Source of the DNA: Dioscorea cayenensis subsp. rotundata
Lineage: Eukaryota > Streptophyta > Magnoliopsida > Dioscoreales > Dioscoreaceae
Direction: 5' to 3'
NCBI RefSeq assembly: GCF_009730915.1
Contig: NC_052475.1
Coordinates: 29,945,016 to 30,009,015, forward strand
Length of the DNA: 64,000 nucleotides
The notes under the pieces were generated by a model. It was not told the origin of the DNA, did no database searches, and saw only the letters and a list, made by a program, of their open reading frames with translations. Positions within the stretch are counted from its first letter, which is position 1; every line of letters starts with the position of its first letter. Of this stretch, positions 35,972 through 46,939 are shown piece after piece. The position numbers were made by a program, and so were the translations under genes.

Positions 35972-38084
35972 TTATTTATTCACAAAATGGTACCTTGAGT
36001 CTACGTAGCTTTCCACATCCCATAAGAATGAACCAAAGGTTATGGCCTCTAAAATAAGCCTTTTCAAACCTCCAAAGCTCATCTTAACAAGTTCATCCTG
36101 GGAGGAATTAACACTTCCTGGAGGTGTCATAAGAATCTCCGACTTGCCAAACAAGGCTTCAGTTTGCTTCTCTATGATGTTGAACGTCTCCTTTGACCTT
36201 ATTGTGGCATACCTACGTGTAGTTTCCATATCAAATGTCATGACATAGGTCCACAACCGAGAGGGTTTGTTGCCAAAGCTTTGACTGTTGGGACTGAAGC
36301 TAGTAGATGACCATGAAGATAACTCTGGGTGAAAAATCCCAGATTGAGCAGATGGACTTGATTTACTGGGCATGGATTGTTTGAAAGCAGACTCCTCGTC
36401 CGATCCCCAAGGGAGTGCCTTCATAGACTTCTCAAGCTGGAACCTCTGATCAACTCTCTTGAGAAAATAACCAAACATGATCGATGCTGCATAGACTCGC
36501 CCAATTTGGAGTTTGTTTATGGCCACAATCATATTAGAGTCGTCCCACCCCGGACCCAGAATCTGGGTCATATAGTTTTTGATCATCTCTAAAACCTCAA
36601 AGGAATGGAGACACTCAAATTTCTTCTCCTCAGAGGGCCAATCATCAACTTTTCCAAAAGAGTCAGATGATTGGACTAATGGTGGAATCAAGAAAACATT
36701 AGCTTCCACAAACTTCTGAACAACCAAAGCATAGAGTATCTCCTCCAAAGTCCTTCTCCTTTCTTTAGCCTTCACCTCAGCAATCCTCCTAAAATTAACA
36801 AAACACCATGTCAGACTTGCCTTGTTCCTATAGCACACTCAAGAATTTAAAGAGTTTGGGAAAGTCCTAATTCCACAAGTATACAACATAAAACGTAATA
36901 AGTGCATAGTTCCAAAATTTATCAATAGTCACATTATGGGTCACAAGCAACTGAATACCACCGCTGTAGACAAAATTTCTAACTGTACCTCAAAAGAAAA
37001 ACAGAAAATCCAAATGGACACTAAAACAAATAAAAAATTCCAACCAATCACTAATAAAATTGATGTTTTTCTATTTGTATTTGGAAATTCCCAACCTAAA
37101 ACATACAAAGTAGAAGGGTTCATAGTTCATCAATTCACCTGCAAAACAAAAAACAATTATAGAGAAATTATCTATCTCCATATTTTTTTTTTCTTTTTTA
37201 CAAAAGAGTGTGAAAGGGCAAGATAGGCACAGAAATGAGATAAACACAGAGATGCAACAGTAAAAAAAACACTCTACAGTACTGGAGCGTGGGTTTCCAA
37301 CCCGCACCAGTGGTTCTCTCTGTATATAAATGCTAAAAGTAACTCAAAATCTCTCCACGTTTAATTTTTCAAGCAAGAATCATATAATGTTATAAATTAT
37401 AATATCAACAGCATTGGATTTAGCAACACAAAACAAGAGATTGAAATTATATGAATTTCCATCACTCCACACCCAAAGTCTAATATACTCAAACAATGCA
37501 GGAAACTGTCTTTATTCTACTATTGTATCAAAATAAATCATTCACATATTCAAAAGGTAGTATTTTGAAACATTACCTGTATAAAACTAGGTCAGTGCCA
37601 GAGCTAGAGGATTCATCCCTGTTCTTCTCAGCTTCACGGGCTGTCCGCAGCTGCTCAAGCTGCTGATCCACGGCAGCCGAGAGCAGATGGGGATGGCTTA
37701 TCAAAATCTGGGACAAGAACTGCCCAATTGGCGACTCCAACTGCAGCGGAGCTATCGGAGAGGAAGAAGATGATGCCCTGACGCGCAAACTCCTTCTCGA
37801 GTTTACCAAAACCGGATTCCTCCTCAGCTTCTGGTCCACCGAAACCAAACCACAACCCTAAACTCTCAATGAAAAGAAGTGGTTCAAAATCTCTTTTTTA
37901 AGAGCTCTTCTCGTGTTTTGAATAAAAAAAAAAAATGAAATATAATAAAAAGAAAGAATTTGAGGAATCTAACCTTGGACCAAGTGGTTGAAATTTGGGA
38001 TTTTAGTCCAAGTGAAGATTTGGAGGCGAAATCACCAAATTGGCAGTAACATGGAGAAGGATTAAGCGCCAACAAGGCCTCCAT
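35972..38084 (-). CDS. DUF760 chloroplast protein, UV-B-induced At3g17800 type
   Basis: Function is not established; the Arabidopsis relative At3g17800 is listed as a UV-B-induced chloroplast protein. Three exons join in phase: 38084-37974, 37857-37577 and 36788-35972, giving 402 residues. Residues 1-60 are rich in Ser, Ala and basic residues with few acids, as in a plastid transit peptide. PLQLESPIGQFLSQILISHP starts the first DUF760-type helical segment. KERRRTLEEILYALVVQKFV links to the second part, with GPGWDDSNMIVAINKLQIGR and RVYAASIMFGYFLKR. The C-terminus AITFGSFLWDVESYVDSRYH is highly characteristic. Ser-rich residues 250-290 look unstructured. All splice sites are GT-AG and nothing is damaged. 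Family call is confident; role is not. Confidence 0.9.
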
Positions 38085-38719
38085 GGATCGAATTCGCTCT
38101 CAAGAGTCCCCTCAGCCCTGGAATCGAATCAGAATCCTATAAATCAGAATGAGATTTTCAGAGAAACAAAAAAGCCAACCTTGGCTCCGATTTCCATCAT
38201 ACTCTCTAACGATTGAACAACAAAGGAGTCACTAAACGAGAATTTTGGAGAGAAATGGAGGCCAGATATGGGGATTAGGGTTAGGGCTGGGAGGTTTATC
38301 GCTTGCAATGTCCTTCGATTCAGGAGGCGGGGGAATGGTGAGGAATTTATAGTGGACCGTTGGCAGGGATCTAGACTGAAAGCTTAACCTCCACCTTCGC
38401 ACTTATTTACTAAATTGCCATTTATCCTAAATTATTATATATATTTTTTTAACTCTTGCAAACACCTTAGATCAATAGTTTTTACAAACCAGTGCATTGG
38501 CAATATGCACAGTTGACTTCCTGAACTTAAGTGTTGTAGTAATAATATTTATGTATTGTTTTAACTCCATACGCTATTTATCGAGTTCGAATGGGTCCTA
38601 TGTAAAAGATGCTATATTTTTTTCCTCCTGAAAATTTTTAAAATCACTTATAATACATCTTAAGAAGCTGTCGATCTATTATAACTAGTGTACCTTTTCT
38701 TTTTTTTTTTGAATAATAG

Positions 38720-38932
38720 ATGACAAACGCCTTTTTTTTATGAATATAAATAGTACTAAACAGTACTGGAACCTGGATGTACAGTATATAAATAATATAT
38801 GAATTCCGGGTGAACAATGTATGAACAATACGGGGAACAGTACTGTTGGGGGGAGAGATTTGAAACCATGACCTCCCCCTTACACTTTGATGTCATACCA
38901 TTGAACTATCCAATGGTTCTAGTGTACCTTTT
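38720..38932. repeat. Dispersed repeat relic, copy 2
   Basis: Landmarks shared with 9833-9957 in the same order: ATGACAAACGCCTTTTTTT, then GAGAGATTTGAAACCATGACCT, then ATTGAACTATCC...TGGTTC. This copy has about 100 bp more in the middle, including repeated AACAGTACTG units. The family is not identified. Confidence 0.45.
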
Positions 38933-40640
38933 ATATATAATTTTTTTTTCATTAAAGAAAAAATTTCACCACTCCTAAAACCAATAATACTTCATTTTCC
39001 TCTCAAACAAAAACCTACCATTCTATTTTTTTCACTTCTATGGATTACCTGCATTAATAATAATCATACAATCAATTTTATAATTATCTAAAATAATTTT
39101 TTTAAAAATATTTTTCTATCAGAATTTTTCTTTAATATAGATGTTTAAAGTTTTAAATGGATATATTGCATCATTTGTTTGTTCTTGCTGCATGATTCAA
39201 GATAACATAATTTTCTTCTTTTTTTTTACCCATATTATTATTATCATTATTAAAATAAAGTGAATTGAAAATATATCTCTTAGTTTAGGTTATTTATGTA
39301 ATTTCATGTTGGGTGATATTTGTTCACAAGAAGTGTGAGTGTGTGAGAGGAGTAGTCTTGAAGCTGAGTTGGAACTTTGAGAACTTCACATTTTATTCCT
39401 CATTTTGATTCACAAACTCCAAGCCACAAATTAAGAAGGAAATTAAAAAAAACAAATTCATTTTTCCATTAATTTTTTCTTCACACACACACACATATAT
39501 ATATATATATAATTTTAAATTTGATATGCAATTCTTTGCCACAAATAACACAGAAATAACCTGGGAAAGAAAATAAAAAAATTTGATTAATTTTGATATA
39601 ATATTAAACAGTTTCATTCAACTTTCGGATAAAGATTAGACTCTAATAATTAAAAATAAATAAATAAATAAATAAGAGAAAGAATTCCAAACCTTTTGAG
39701 GCCAAATCCATTGAAGAGGGCTGATTGCGGATATAAATGAAATTAAAACTATTTAATCAGAATTAATACTTATTATATAAATGTAATTAAAAGTTTTTGC
39801 ACTCAATTTTCTTATACTGATGGGGGAAATATTTTAAAATTAAGTTTTACAAAAACCCAGTTTAACACTTTAATTTAACTTAATTTAATTAGTGTTTAAC
39901 ACTCAGAATAAATAGTCAATATTGGGTTAGTACAACGATTAAGATATTTATTCTCATTTGAGAAATAGTAGGTTTACTTTTCACACAACACATGCTTAAC
40001 AAGGTCTCTTGTACTACACATGATACTAAGAGATTTTCCCAGAGCATAATGAAGATATATATTTATTCTCATTTTTCGAACACATGATACTAATAAAAGT
40101 GATCGGCCAACTTGTAAAAAAAAAAAGACAATAAGAATAAAGACAAAATAAACCATTATTTTTTTAAACAATAATTAGTACGAAACTAATGTGTCAACTA
40201 ATTAGATAACATTTTTTTTTTTAATAAAAGTGTTATTTTTAAAAATAACTGATTTATTTTTAAAAAGTATAAGGTTATTCATGACATTATTATTTTTAAA
40301 ATTAGCGGTAGAAAATAATAGCTATTCAACATCGGAAATCTTAAAATGAGGCCATTCAACAGTATTTTCATAATTAAATACGTAATATTAAATTTTAAAT
40401 ATGTGTGCAAAGAGAGAGCCAGAGTAAAGGACATTTTTCATTGTTGTCCGAATAAAAGTTGATCTGGTTGATCATATAAAAAGGTAAAATATTATTTTGT
40501 TATAATAAAAGCAACCTTTTCCCATCTGTAAAACATTTGAAATTTTGAGCACTTGATTGCATAATTTTTATTTTAAGGGTCAAGGGTGGTCCATCATAAA
40601 ATTTCATTTATCTCTTAATAAAATCAATGTTTTTTTCTGG

Positions 40641-41702
40641 TATAACCATCATTCTTTGTTAATTATCAAAATAACCATACCCAAAATATATTCATCAAAT
40701 TAACCATAAAACCATCACATCAATCCCGTCTCATGATCTCACCATCCATGTGTTTATAAAATATAAATTATTAGGTTTTTTTTCAAAAACACTCTTTATT
40801 TTAAAAAAATACAAATAAAAAATATTTTTATTTTTTAACCATTTTCTTGAGTTATTATTATTAAATATTTATTATTATTTTTATAAAAAACCAAAATAAT
40901 AAAATAATTTTTTTAAGGGGTTTTATTTTAAAAGATATATTATTTTTAAAAATATATTATTATATTTTAAAAATACCCTATTTAAGTTGTTATTTATTAA
41001 ACACTTTTTTAACGATATTTATTTTAAAAATATATTATTAACCCTAATCTCATTAGATATAATTTATACTATTTATGTAAACAACTTGGACATTATAGAA
41101 CTACCAACACGGAATAGAAATATGTAATATAAAAACATTGATGAATGTATTTTCTATTTGTACTTGAATGCAATTATTGTTTTCTAAACTAAAAAAAAAG
41201 TTATTCGTTCAAAATAATAATAATAATAATATAGGTGTACAAATAAGTTATTAATAATAATAATTTTGAAAATTTTAAAAATGTATAAACCAATAATAAT
41301 AATAATAATAATAATAATTTTTAAAAATAAATCCCGTTAAAAAGTTTTTAATAAATAACAACTTAAATAGGGTGTTTTTAAAACATAATAATATATATTT
41401 TAAAATAATATATCTTTTCAAATAAATACCGTTAAAAAATTATTTTTTATTTCTTTATTTTATACAAATAATAATAAATATTTAATAATAATAACTTAAA
41501 AAAAGGTTTTAAAAAATAAAAATATTTTTGATTTGTATTTTTAAAAAATAAAGGGTGTTTTTGAAAAAAGACCTAATATTTTTTTATTTTATAAGCACAT
41601 GAGTGATGAGACGAAATTAATCTGATGGTTTCATGGTTAATTTAGTGAATATATAGTAGGCAAGGTTAATTTGAATTTTTTTTTAAAAAAAATGGTGGTT
41701 AT
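40641..41702. repeat. Large imperfect inverted repeat (foldback/MITE-like)
   Basis: The left arm (40641 to about 41040) and the right arm (about 41285-41702) are reverse complements along their whole length. For example TATAACCATCATT pairs with the complement at 41702, AAATTAACCATAAAACCATC pairs near 41640, and CCCTATTTAAGTTGTTATTT pairs with the complement at 41350-41375. A loop of about 245 bp separates them. Arms differ by scattered substitutions and small indels, so this is not a fresh duplication. It has no coding capacity and could be a foldback transposon or a source of long hairpin RNA. Confidence 0.8.
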
Positions 41703-42813
41703 AGTGGAACAAAATATATATCGCTTAAAATTGATTTTTTTTTTAACATATATATATATATACTCTTCTACTAAAGATATTTACAAATTACATAAACATG
41801 TATTTTTGTTAATAAGAGAATTAAAGTTTTATTTAAATTCTTACAATACTTTGACAAAGTTAATTTCCATTTAAATGTAATAAAAAACTAGTTCAAATTC
41901 TTAATTATATATATACAAAATATTAATTTAATCGCATTTAGGATTTAAATGTGATGAATAAAATGCATTTAAAATTATATATATAAATATTAATTCAATG
42001 ACCATCAAGAAAATTTAATAATATGTGGGATAGAGGGTATACATGATTTTGATTTTATTGACGTATATAAGTACAATCAGCCAAATTTCCTTTATTAAAA
42101 AAAAGGAATTTCTAAAATTATAAAATAAAAGCAAAATTACAGCCCAAGGTCAAGTGGGCCTAATATGATGCATTTTTGTATTCACAACCTTCTACTCTGG
42201 CTAATTATCACGATTAATAACAATATCATAAGCACAATATACAATTATAATAATCATGACACCTAAACATAAGGAGATTAAAAAAAAAGTTTTTTTCACT
42301 GTTACACCAATTATGGTGCATTTCAAACCTTTGAAAAATAAATCCACTATCATATAATTCTGAAATAGAGAAAAAATGTTTTTCACAAAACCGCTTACAG
42401 AAGATCAAGCACATTACGAGTTGAAGAGTCAAACTCAAAATTTCTCAACTTCAATACAAGATTAGTACCGTTGACTTATGCTCGGGTTCTCAAAACAAAA
42501 CTTTCTGATTAATATATAATATCAAGATGCATATTATAATTAAAATAATATAATAACTATTGTTGTCATTTAGAAATAAAAATGAAAGGTGAATAAGCCA
42601 AGAAGCAATAATAACATAGAATGAGATTGAAGAAGAAGAAGACATCACTTGAAAAGAAAGCATAAGATGAGAGATTGAGAGGACTTGAGAACTTCGCTTC
42701 ATAATCTGATTCACATCAGACCAGCATGTAAAGCAGCCATGTGCTCATGCATCCATCCATCCTGCCAACTTGTTTTGCTTGTCCTCATCCTTCATCCCCC
42801 AAAACAATAACCA

Positions 42814-42846
<33 letters not shown>
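42814..42846. repeat. (AAT)n microsatellite
   Basis: About eleven AAT units. Confidence 0.93.
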
Positions 42847-42847
<1 letters not shown>

Positions 42848-43424
42848 TTTATAAATAACTTTTACATTTACTTCTTATCCATTACATCATTATCATCATC
42901 TTCCTAAATGATTATTAGTAATTTGAAAATTATTTCACACTCTTGTCACACAAGTCCATATAAATTTGGATAAAAACTAATTAACCATGATTAAGAAAAT
43001 ATAAGTAACATTGGTTATGATATTTAGTAAATATTATTTTTTATTTTTTACATCATTAAGAAATACAAGTGTTGGTCCCAAGATTCCAGTATCTTCTCTC
43101 CAAATGCCACTCATGAATTGGTCCCATTTTCAGCCTGAGCCACCTTTGCAATTTGATCCCTTAAATATATAATTCCATTTTTAAAGTTCCCATTTAAGTC
43201 CCTAAAGTCCAATTATTCCCAAACATGAGGGTCTTTCTGCAAAAATAAAAACATATTAGCTGCATTCCCTTACCCGAACCCGCCGAGCTGTCTCCACGTC
43301 CGTATTCTAACTCAGCATCTATATGTACCAACATGGAACTCTCAAATCCACCGTAAATATTTTTCGAGATCAGCACCTGATACGAATCTCAAAGCTATTC
43401 CAGGGTATAGATTTAACCTTGTCG

Positions 43425-43451
43425 TGCGGTCAAAACCACCAAAAGACCGCA
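43425..43451. promoter_or_regulatory. Inverted repeat in the TMK promoter
   Basis: TGCGGTC and GACCGCA form a perfect 7-bp inverted repeat around a 13-bp A/C-rich spacer, about 260 bp before the TMK start codon. It could bind a dimeric factor or form a small hairpin; no factor is assigned. Confidence 0.35.
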
Positions 43452-43714
43452 AGTTATGGCGCCCAATCCACGGGACCCACCCATGTGCTGTTGCATGTGC
43501 ATTGGTTACTGATCCGCTACAAATTCCAATCTTCTTCTAAATAATACAACCAATAATAATATGACATGTCATGATATCGTCAATATGTCTGTTAAGAACC
43601 ACACAGCTAATCCTCCCAGCTTCGTTCCCTCTCTCTCTCTTTAGCTCATTCCCTTGCTCTACTTCTCCGCTTCCCCTTCTCACGAGACTTGCTTCCCGTC
43701 ACCGCCCGGTAACC

Positions 43715-46700
43715 ATGCCAATCTCTCACCGCCACCATCTTCACCACCTTCTCCTCCCTCTCTTCCTCTTCATCCTCTCGCCGGCGTCGTCCCAAACCGA
43801 CGCCGGCGACCGCGCCGCCATGCTAGACCTCGCTCGCGCCACCGGCGCCACCCGTTCCGCCCTCTCCTGGTCCCTTTCCGCTGACCCCTGCACGTGGTCA
43901 GGCGTCTCCTGCTCCTCCGGCCGCGTCACCTCCATCCACGCCGGCAACCGCTCTCTCTCCGGCACCCTCCCTTCCTCCCTGTCCAACCTCACAGCCATTA
44001 CCCATCTGGAGTTCCAATCGAACCGCCTCTCCGGCCCTCTCCCCTCCCTCCCCTCCCTCTCCTCTCTCGACACTCTTCTTCTCCACTCCAACTCCTTCTC
44101 CTCCATCCCCTCCGACTTCTTCTCCGGCCTTACCTCTCTTCGCGCCGTCTACCTCGACGACAACCCCTTTTCTCCATGGCCCTTCCCTGATTCCCTTTCC
44201 TCCAATCTCCAGAACTTCTCCGCCACCAACTGCAGCATCAATGGTCATATCCCTGACTTCCTCGGCACTGCCTTCCCAAGCCTCTCCCATCTCGCTTTAG
44301 CTTACAACCTCCTCCATGGCTCCCTTCCTCTCTCCCTCTCCTCCTCCTCCCTCCAAACTCTCTGGCTCAACAACCAGCGTGGTCCCTCTCAGCTCTCCGG
44401 CACCATTGACGTTATCGCCAACATGACCTACTTGACCCAGCTCTGGCTACACTCCAACGAGTTCTCCGGTCCCTTGCCCAACTTCTCCTCTCTCACCGCC
44501 CTACAAGACCTCAATCTCCGTGACAACCACTTCACCGGCCCGGTCCCCCTGTCTTTGACCTCCTTAACGTCGCTCAAACGTGTAGCGCTCACCAACAACC
44601 TCCTGCAAGGCCCGGTGCCGGAGTTTAGACCTCAAGTTGAGACCTTGGATCTTGTCGCAAGCTCTGAGAGCTTCTGCTTGGAAAAGCCCGGAGCTTGTGA
44701 TGCTAGAGTGAGTATACTGTTGACCGTTGCTGGGGGCTTCGAGTACCCCGAGAAGCTCGCAGAGAGTTGGAAGGGGAATGACGCTTGTGATGGTTGGCTT
44801 GGCATCTCTTGCGACGCCGGAGGGAATATCACAGTGGTGAACTTTCAGAAGATGGGACTCAACGGTAGTATCTCCCCAGCTTTCGCTTCGCTGACCTCTC
44901 TGCAAAAGTTGCTGCTTTCTAGTAATCATCTCACCGGCAGCATTCCTCCGGCGCTCGCTCAAATTCCGTCGTTGAAAGAGCTGGACGTGTCTAACAACTC
45001 CTTACAGGGTAAAGTTCCCAGCTTTCGCCAGAATGTGCTTGTGAACACTAAAGGCAATCCAGGGATTGGCAAGGATGCCGCTGGAAGAACTCCGGCGAAC
45101 GGTAGTGAACCAAGTGGTGGGAAGGGTCCTGTCGCCGGTGAGGGAGGGAGCGGTGATAATGGAGAGAAAAAGTCCTCATCATCTTCTTCTCATGTGGGTA
45201 TCATTGTTGGTTCGGTGCTCGCCGGCGTTTGTGCTCTTTGCGTTGTTGGATTGCTTGGCTTTTGCTATTACAAGAGAAAGCAGCAACCTTTCCGACGAGT
45301 TCAAAGCCCAAACACTACTGTGATCCATCCCCGGCATTCAGGTTCTGACCCGGAGACCTTGAAGGTCACTGTAGCGAGCTCTAGCATCAACGGTGGTGGC
45401 ACGGCAGCAAGTGAGACTTATAGCAGGACAAGCAGTGGACCAAGTGATCTCCATGTAGTTGAGGCAGGGAACATGGTGATCTCAATTCAAGTATTGAGGA
45501 ATGTTACTAATAACTTCAGTGAGGAGAACATCTTAGGCAGGGGAGGATTCGGCACCGTGTACAAAGGGGAGCTCCATGATGGCACGAAGATAGCGGTAAA
45601 GAGGATGGAGGCCGGAGTTATGGGAAACAAGGGACTCAATGAGTTCAAGTCTGAAATAGCAGTGCTCACCAAGGTGAGACACAGGCATTTGGTTTCTCTT
45701 CTTGGATATTGTTTGGATGGCAATGAGAGGCTCTTGGTTTATGAGTATATGCCTCAAGGGACACTTAGTAGGCATCTGTTTGATTGGAAGGAAGAGGGAT
45801 TAAAACCATTGGAATGGAAAAAGAGGCTTAGCATTGCACTGGATGTTGCTAGAGGAGTTGAGTATTTGCACAGTTTGGCACATCAGAGTTTTATTCATAG
45901 AGATCTTAAGCCATCTAATATTCTCCTTGGAGATGATATGAAGGCTAAGGTTGCTGATTTCGGTCTTGTTCGACTTGCGCCCGATGGCAAATGTTGCTCT
46001 GTTGAGACTAGGCTTGCCGGCACTTTCGGTTATCTTGCTCCGGAGTATGCAGGTATGCATGTTTTCCTGTCTGGCTTGTTTTTTTTTTTTCCCTCTAATT
46101 TGAATTTATGCATGCATGCAATTGTTTATGAATGTGCTTGATATATTGCACTGTCATTGTCTGTTAACGTTGAATATAAGTTGCAAGGATTGATTGATTG
46201 ATTGATTGCGTTATCCTTTGTGTTTGACTGACAACCATATTTTGTCAAATAGGATGCAATTGTTTGTCAATGTGTTTGATATATTTCTTTGTCATTGTTT
46301 GTTAACATTGTATAAGTTACAAGTATTGATGGATAACCATACATTGTTATGTAATTGAATTGATTTACATTAGCCTTGTGCTAACAAATTCTTGATCAAT
46401 TTGGGCCAGTAACCGGGCGAGTGACAACGAAGGCTGATGTTTTCAGCTTCGGAGTGATACTCATGGAGTTGATCACCGGTAGAAAGGCATTAGATGAGAC
46501 TCAACCGGAGGAAAGTGTGCATCTAGTAACATGGTTTCGTCGAATGCAGCTCAACAAGGACACATTCAAGAAGGCAATTGATCCTACAATCGATGTCGAT
46601 GAAGAGACCCTCGTGACCATTAGCACCGTTGCAGAGCTTGCTGGTCATTGTTGTGCAAGAGAACCGTACCAGAGGCCGGACATGGGGCATGCTGTCAATG

Positions 46701-46939
46701 TGCTCTCCTCCCTCGCCGAACTCTGGAAGCCATCCGATCCTGACTCAGAGGATAGCTATGGTATCGATCTCGATATGACATTGCCTCAAGCTCTCAAGAA
46801 ATGGCAGGCATTCGAGGATAGCGGTCACTTGGACGGCGCAACATCATCCTTTTTAGCTAGTGTTGATAACACACAAACTAGCATTCCGACAAGGCCGCCG
46901 GGTTTTGCAGAATCATTCACTTCTGAGGATGGAAGATAG
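43715..46939 (+). CDS. TMK: TMK-type leucine-rich repeat receptor kinase
   Basis: Transmembrane kinases (TMKs) are plasma-membrane receptor-like kinases that act in auxin-linked growth signalling. Two exons (43715-46052, 46410-46939) join in phase 1 to give 955 residues, close to the 942 of Arabidopsis TMK1. In order: signal peptide (about 1-27), a first LRR block ([20 protein letters not shown] onward), a Cys-containing island ([13 protein letters not shown]...[12 protein letters not shown]), a second short LRR block, a Gly/Ser-rich linker, a transmembrane helix (about 493-515) and a kinase. The kinase has [11 protein letters not shown], catalytic Lys 629, HRDLKPSN with D730, DFG with D748 and [11 protein letters not shown]. 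The split extracellular domain and the intron just after APEYA are TMK hallmarks. An in-frame ATG exists at 43586, but 43715 puts a proper signal peptide at the start. The 5' half is strongly C-ending, the 3' half is not. Confidence 0.95.
46118..46350 (+). repeat. Imperfect tandem duplication in the TMK intron
   Basis: Within the single TMK intron two copies of GCAATTGTTT...AATGTG(C/T)TTGATATATT...TGTCATTGT(C/T)TGTTAAC start at 46118 and 46256, a period of 138 bp. The first copy ends in a run of TTGA units. The splice sites lie outside. Confidence 0.8.

Larger units (their letters stand above)
38100..43500. other. AT-rich intergenic stretch, DUF760 to TMK
   Basis: No gene recognised. The leader and promoter of the DUF760 gene occupy the first approximately 300 bp. 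The rest holds a dispersed repeat relic (38720-38932), CA/TA tracts (39484-39511), a large inverted repeat (40641-41702) and an AAT microsatellite (42814-42846). The final several hundred bp, less AT-rich, are the probable TMK promoter. Confidence 0.7.

Noticed and set aside
43741-44290. Long minus-strand frames rich in Glu, Arg and Gly opposite the TMK 5' half
   Set aside because: They are the antisense of a C-ending, GC-rich coding exon; the plus strand encodes signal peptide and LRRs.
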